Below are positions 60,875 through 64,000 of a stretch of DNA of 64,000 nucleotides, piece by piece. The DNA is taken from positions 124,001-188,000 of the forward strand of contig NZ_QICJ01000008.1 in the NCBI RefSeq assembly GCF_003201105.1, in the 5' to 3' direction. Below the pieces are notes generated by a model. It saw only the letters and a program-made list of their open reading frames with translations, had not been told where the DNA came from and did not search any database. Position 1 is the first letter of the stretch, and every line of letters starts with the position of its first letter. A program made the position numbers and the translations under genes. The DNA is from Dyella sp. AtDHG13. GTDB taxonomy: Bacteria > Pseudomonadota > Gammaproteobacteria > Xanthomonadales > Rhodanobacteraceae.

Positions 60875-61390
60875 ATGCGATCTTCCCTCCTGCGCAGTGC
60901 CGCAGCGTTCGCACTGATAGCTGTTTCCGCCTCGGCCGTGGCCGACCCGCGCATCGAAATCAACGGCGGCCGAAGCTACTCCGACGGCTACTGGACCAAT
61001 ACCGCCTGGATCGAAGCCATCTGGGGCGAGCACAACCTCGGCAACAGCCGCATCACCTGGGCGCCGATGGCCTCGCTGGGTTTCATCAACGGCCGCAACG
61101 TCGCGCGCTACGGCAACGCCGTGTCCGATGACGTGTGGCTGGGCGGCGGCGGTTTCCGTATCCGCTACGGCGGCGCCGACGACTGGTATCACCACCTGTT
61201 CTGGAACACGGAAATCGCTGTCCAGGCCGGACGCACCTTGGCTTTGAGCAGCGGCGGCGAGTTCGTCAACTCCGTGGGCTGGGCTGGCGAGCACTGGACT
61301 TTCCAGATTCGCCATGCGTCCAACGCGGGGATCAAGGGGTCCAATCGAGGCGAGACGATGGCGCTGGTGGGGTTTGCGTTCAATCCCTGA
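60875..61390 (+). CDS. PagL-like lipid A 3-O-deacylase (acyloxyacyl hydrolase)
   Basis: 171 residues. Signal peptide 'MRSSLLRSAAAFALIAVSASAVA'. Eight-strand barrel of PagL size. The catalytic stretch 'RHASNAGIKGSNRGETM' supplies His147, Ser149 and Glu160, fitting the PagL His-Ser-Glu triad pattern 'H.SNAG'. It ends 'GFAFNP' rather than in a terminal Phe. PagL removes the 3-O acyl chain from lipid A in the outer membrane and lowers endotoxicity. Shine-Dalgarno AAAGAAGA; a TATACT at 60825-60830 may be the -10. Followed by an intrinsic terminator. Confidence 0.88.
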   Translation: MRSSLLRSAAAFALIAVSASAVADPRIEINGGRSYSDGYWTNTAWIEAIWGEHNLGNSRITWAPMASLGFINGRNVARYGNAVSDDVWLGGGGFRIRYGGADDWYHHLFWNTEIAVQAGRTLALSSGGEFVNSVGWAGEHWTFQIRHASNAGIKGSNRGETMALVGFAFNP

Positions 61391-61417
61391 GGCGTGTGGC
61401 TAGTGATGGATACGATG

Positions 61418-61446
61418 ACGGCCCTTTGGGGCCGTTGTTGTTTGGA
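61418..61446 (+). terminator. Terminator of the pagL-like gene
   Basis: Seven-pair stem ACGGCCC / GGGCCGT with loop TTTG, followed by TGTTGTTTGG. T-rich tail is interrupted but serviceable. Lies 28 bases after the stop. Confidence 0.7.
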
Positions 61447-61548
61447 TGGCTAAATGGATTTGGCGGGTGTTTTGCGTGAGGCTTTGTTCTGCTCTCTTTG
61501 CGCGGTTTGGAGGGCTGGGGCATGGTGCTTCGTGGTGGTTTGGGTCAC

Positions 61549-62045
61549 TTGCCTCGCCGTTTCATTCTTTAGCCGTCATTCCTGCGAAGGCAGGAATCCA
61601 GTGACTTTGCGCTGGGTTGTCGCGTAAAGGTTGATCGGCTCTTTTCAGCGTTCCCGCAACCTGGCCGCCTGCGCGGCGGGCGTTCCGACCTCCTGCCGGA
61701 GGCCGGGTCACTTTCTCTTGCTTGCCCAAGAGAAAGTAACCAAAGAGAAGGGCCGCCCGGAATCGGCGCCTATCGGGCTGAAGCCCGATAGGTTCGCGGA
61801 CGGGTTGCGGGGTTTGTCGACAGGGCATCCTGCCCTGACGACAAACTGGCTCGCATCCTTGCGAGCCACCCTGCGGGCTATTCCTCCACCCGCCCGCCGC
61901 CTCATACGGGGACCCGTAGATCAAGAGCATCGAGCCGACGGCTCGTGCCGCTGCGCGGCACATTGCGTCGTGGCAGGCGCTGAGCGCCTGCTTCAGAGCA
62001 CAAGTGATGCGCTAATGACGGCTAAAGAACAAAACAGCGAGGCAA
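61549..62045. mobile_element. 497-bp MITE-like element with 32-bp terminal inverted repeats and a hairpin array
   Basis: The ends 61549-61580 and 62014-62045 are inverted copies, 29 of 32 bases identical, with a perfect inner block TTCTTTAGCCGTCATT of 16. Inside lie at least eight perfect or near-perfect hairpins: 61578-61597; 61710-61737 (11 pairs); 61769-61792 (11 pairs); 61812-61846 (8+7 pairs); 61848-61867 (8 pairs); 61905-61918; 61931-61945; 61946-61960; 61974-61990 (8 pairs). No frame in it looks like a protein. The left end also matches half of the REP-like element seen at 12438 and 32308. No target-site duplication is obvious. It lies between the PagL-like gene and the RND pump gene. 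Confidence 0.75.
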
Positions 62046-62129
62046 GGCCGCACTCACCATCGTAAAGTTGGCAATGCGCCATAAAGACAGCACCGCCCCG
62101 CGTCCAACAAGAGCGAGAAAAACCAACCC

Positions 62130-64000
62130 TCACCCCGCCGCCATCTGCGCCTTCAACGCGCGCTTCGCCGCTTTCTTCTCGCGACGTTTCTCCTTGCGGA
62201 TCTTGCGATCGTAATTCCACAGATAGATCGCCGGCGTGCTCAGCAAGGTCAGCAGCTGCGACACCAGCAGGCCACCCACGATGGCTACGCCCAGCGGCTG
62301 GCGCATTTCCGAGCCCACGCCGAAGCCGATGGCCAGCGGCAGCGCCGCGCCCATCGCCACGAGGGTGGTCATCGTGATCGGGCGGAAGCGCACCAGGGCG
62401 GCTTCCTTGATCGCGTCGGGTGGCGACAGGCCGCGTTCGCGTTGCGCGACGAGGGCGAAGTCCACCATCAGGATCGCGTTTTTCTTCACGATGCCGATCA
62501 GCATCAGGATCGCGATGATCGCCATCAGGGTGAGCTGTGTCTGCGTCACCAGCATGGCGAGGAAGGCGCCCATGCCTGCGGCCGGCAGGGTGGAAAGGAT
62601 GGTCAGCGGGTGGCCCAGGCTTTCGTAGAGGATGCCGAGCACGATGTACATCGCCACGATGGCGCCGATGAGCAGCACCATGCCGTTGCTCTTGGCCTGC
62701 TGCAGGCGCTGGTTCTGGCCGGTCCATTCCACGCGCACGCCTTCGGGCAGGCCCGCGAGGATCGCAGCGTTGCTCACCAGGCGCGTGCCCACGTCCTGCG
62801 ACACGTCCTTGGCCAGGTTGTAGGTGATGGTCGAGGCTTCCAGCTGGTTGTGGTGGCGGATGCGCATCGGGCTCATGTTGGGCTCGATATGCGCGATGGC
62901 GGACAGCGGGATCATTTCCGCCTTCGCGTTGCGCACGCGCACGTTGAGCAGGGTCTCGGGGCTCAGCGAGGTGGCGGAGCTGGAGGTCAGCACCACCCAG
63001 TACTGGTTGATGTCCGAGTAGATGATCGACACCTGCCGCTGGCCGAACGAGTTGAACAGCGCGGTGTCCACGTCGCCCATGGTCACGCCCAGGCGGCTGG
63101 CGGCGTTGCGGTCCACCTTCAGCTTCTGCTGCTTGCCGACCAGGTCGAAGTTGCTGCCGACGTCGCGGAACTCCTTCATCTTGCGCATCTGCTGCACCAT
63201 CTTCAGCGTCCACGGCTGCAGGTCTTCGCCGTTGCTGCCGATGAGCTGGAATTCGTAGGCGCCGCCCTTGTCGCCGCTGCCGCCGCCGCCGAGGAACTGC
63301 ACCAGGCTCAGCGACACGCGGATGCCGGGAAGCTGGTCGTACTGCTTGGCGAGGCGCTCCATCACCACCTTGGCGCTGTCGTGGCGATCGTTGGGGCCGC
63401 TGCCCTTGGGCTTGAGGTCTACGAACATGCTGCCGGAGTTGCCCACCGCGCCGGTGCCGTCGTTGCCGCCCAGCGTGGTGAGCACGTCGAGCACGGCCGG
63501 GTCCTTCTTCATGATGTCGGCGGCCTTCTGCGCCTGCGTCGCCATCAGCGTGGGCGAGATGTTGGCGTCCGCGCGGATGTCGCCCTGGATCATGCCGATG
63601 TCTTCCTCGGGCATGAAGTTACCGCCGGCGGTCGCCACCACGGCGGCGCCCAGCGCGAAGGTGGCCAGCAGCAGGATGATCGGCTGCCAGCGCATCAGCC
63701 GGCGATGGCGCATGGCCCAGTCCAGGCCGCGCTCGTACACGCGCTGCACGCCCTTGTCGAAGCGCTCCAGCGCCTGCTCCACGCGGCCCGGCGTGCGCTC
63801 GCCCGGCTCCTCGTGCTTGAGGAACTTGCCGCACAGCGCCGGCGTCAGCGTGAGCGACACGATGGCCGAGATCACCACCGCCACCGCCAGCGTCACCGAG
63901 AACTCGCGCAGCAGCTTGATCAGCATGTTGTTGCCGAACAGCAGCGGCGCGAACACCGCCACCAGCGACAGGGTGATCGACACCACGGTGAAGCCGATCT
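62130..64000 (-). CDS. RND multidrug efflux permease (AcrB/MdtB/MdtC-like), partial
   Basis: About 622 C-terminal residues of an inner-membrane RND pump; the N-terminal 400 or so lie beyond the right edge. Visible sequence opens 'IGFTVVSITLSLVAVFAPLLF' (TM5 region of RND pumps). It then shows the large periplasmic loop with PC/PN-type subdomains ('GNFMPEEDIGMIQGD') and the last helices 'MLIGIVKKNAILMVDFAL', whose Lys takes part in proton relay. The relay Asp pair of TM4 is outside the window. The tail is strongly basic (KEKRREKKAAKRALK). Resembles MdtB/MdtC or HAE1 pumps; the substrate is unknown. Partner adaptor genes would lie beyond the edge. Confidence 0.92.
   Translation of the reverse strand, partial: IGFTVVSITLSLVAVFAPLLFGNNMLIKLLREFSVTLAVAVVISAIVSLTLTPALCGKFLKHEEPGERTPGRVEQALERFDKGVQRVYERGLDWAMRHRRLMRWQPIILLLATFALGAAVVATAGGNFMPEEDIGMIQGDIRADANISPTLMATQAQKAADIMKKDPAVLDVLTTLGGNDGTGAVGNSGSMFVDLKPKGSGPNDRHDSAKVVMERLAKQYDQLPGIRVSLSLVQFLGGGGSGDKGGAYEFQLIGSNGEDLQPWTLKMVQQMRKMKEFRDVGSNFDLVGKQQKLKVDRNAASRLGVTMGDVDTALFNSFGQRQVSIIYSDINQYWVVLTSSSATSLSPETLLNVRVRNAKAEMIPLSAIAHIEPNMSPMRIRHHNQLEASTITYNLAKDVSQDVGTRLVSNAAILAGLPEGVRVEWTGQNQRLQQAKSNGMVLLIGAIVAMYIVLGILYESLGHPLTILSTLPAAGMGAFLAMLVTQTQLTLMAIIAILMLIGIVKKNAILMVDFALVAQRERGLSPPDAIKEAALVRFRPITMTTLVAMGAALPLAIGFGVGSEMRQPLGVAIVGGLLVSQLLTLLSTPAIYLWNYDRKIRKEKRREKKAAKRALKAQMAAG

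Noticed and set aside
61549-62045. Short protein-coding genes inside the hairpin array
   Set aside because: Open frames there cross several perfect palindromes, have no family match, no Shine-Dalgarno and no codon-bias pattern like the neighbours. The symmetry is better explained as structure.
61549-62045. CRISPR array
   Set aside because: The hairpins differ from one another in sequence and spacing. There is no repeated unit with constant spacers and no cas gene in the window.

Overview
The window is GC-rich, densely coded chromosomal DNA from a gammaproteobacterium of the Xanthomonadales. Gene content and order point to Rhodanobacteraceae (Dyella, Luteibacter, Frateuria or Rhodanobacter type): lptM-dapF-DUF484-xerC, rsmG-parA-parB, algZ-algR close to hemC, a PNGase A-type secreted amidase, and many secreted peptidases. 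This placement is inferred from family content; no rRNA or species marker is present. I see no tRNA, rRNA, CRISPR array, prophage or intact insertion sequence.

Layout. 1-6.3 kb: lptM-like/dapF/DUF484/xerC operon (minus, xerC cut by the window edge), a membrane protein, and a divergent GNAT acetyltransferase / RLAN-ATP-grasp ligase pair. 6.4-12.6 kb: aroE, an outer-membrane beta-barrel, a PNGase A homologue, then a TonB locus whose periplasmic domain recurs in a TonB-less paralogue, with a small lipoprotein between them that shares its C-terminal domain with the lptM-like protein at 2.5 kb. 12.6-22.4 kb: gamma-carbonic anhydrase, cNMP-binding patatin, prlC, M61-like peptidase, xthA, UPF0149, pirin, short SPFH protein. 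22.5-26.5 kb: rsmG-parA-parB, a DPM1-like glycosyltransferase, DUF488. 26.5-35 kb: RssA-like patatin, WYL regulator, membrane protein, DUF481 porin-like protein, hemC, TPR protein, algR/algZ-like two-component pair, carboxylesterase. 35.2-37.7 kb: S9 peptidase.

37.7-48 kb is a cell-surface glycan region. Five tightly overlapping minus-strand genes (GT4, GT2, O-antigen ligase, GT2, unknown GT) face a divergent plus-strand set (WaaE-like GT2, CDP-glycerol glycerophosphotransferase-like protein, ArnT-like GT39, TPR protein), followed by an LpxL-like lipid A acyltransferase. Together they would assemble and decorate LPS. A PagL-like lipid A deacylase lies separately at 60.9 kb.

48-64 kb: dtd, rpoD with promoter and terminator, SnoaL-like protein, secreted S10 carboxypeptidase, DUF3617, a secreted phosphoesterase, multicopper oxidase, MATE pump, DUF2239, bestrophin, PagL, and an RND pump that runs off the right edge.

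The non-coding DNA is the most unusual part. (a) Five copies of a roughly 90-bp GAGAAGTGAG-type inverted repeat sit at gene 3' ends, and most overlap stop codons. (b) Two full copies and one half copy of a 140-bp REP-like element are present. (c) A 497-bp element at 61.5-62.0 kb has 32-bp terminal inverted repeats (29 of 32 identical) and contains a run of at least eight hairpins and no convincing gene.
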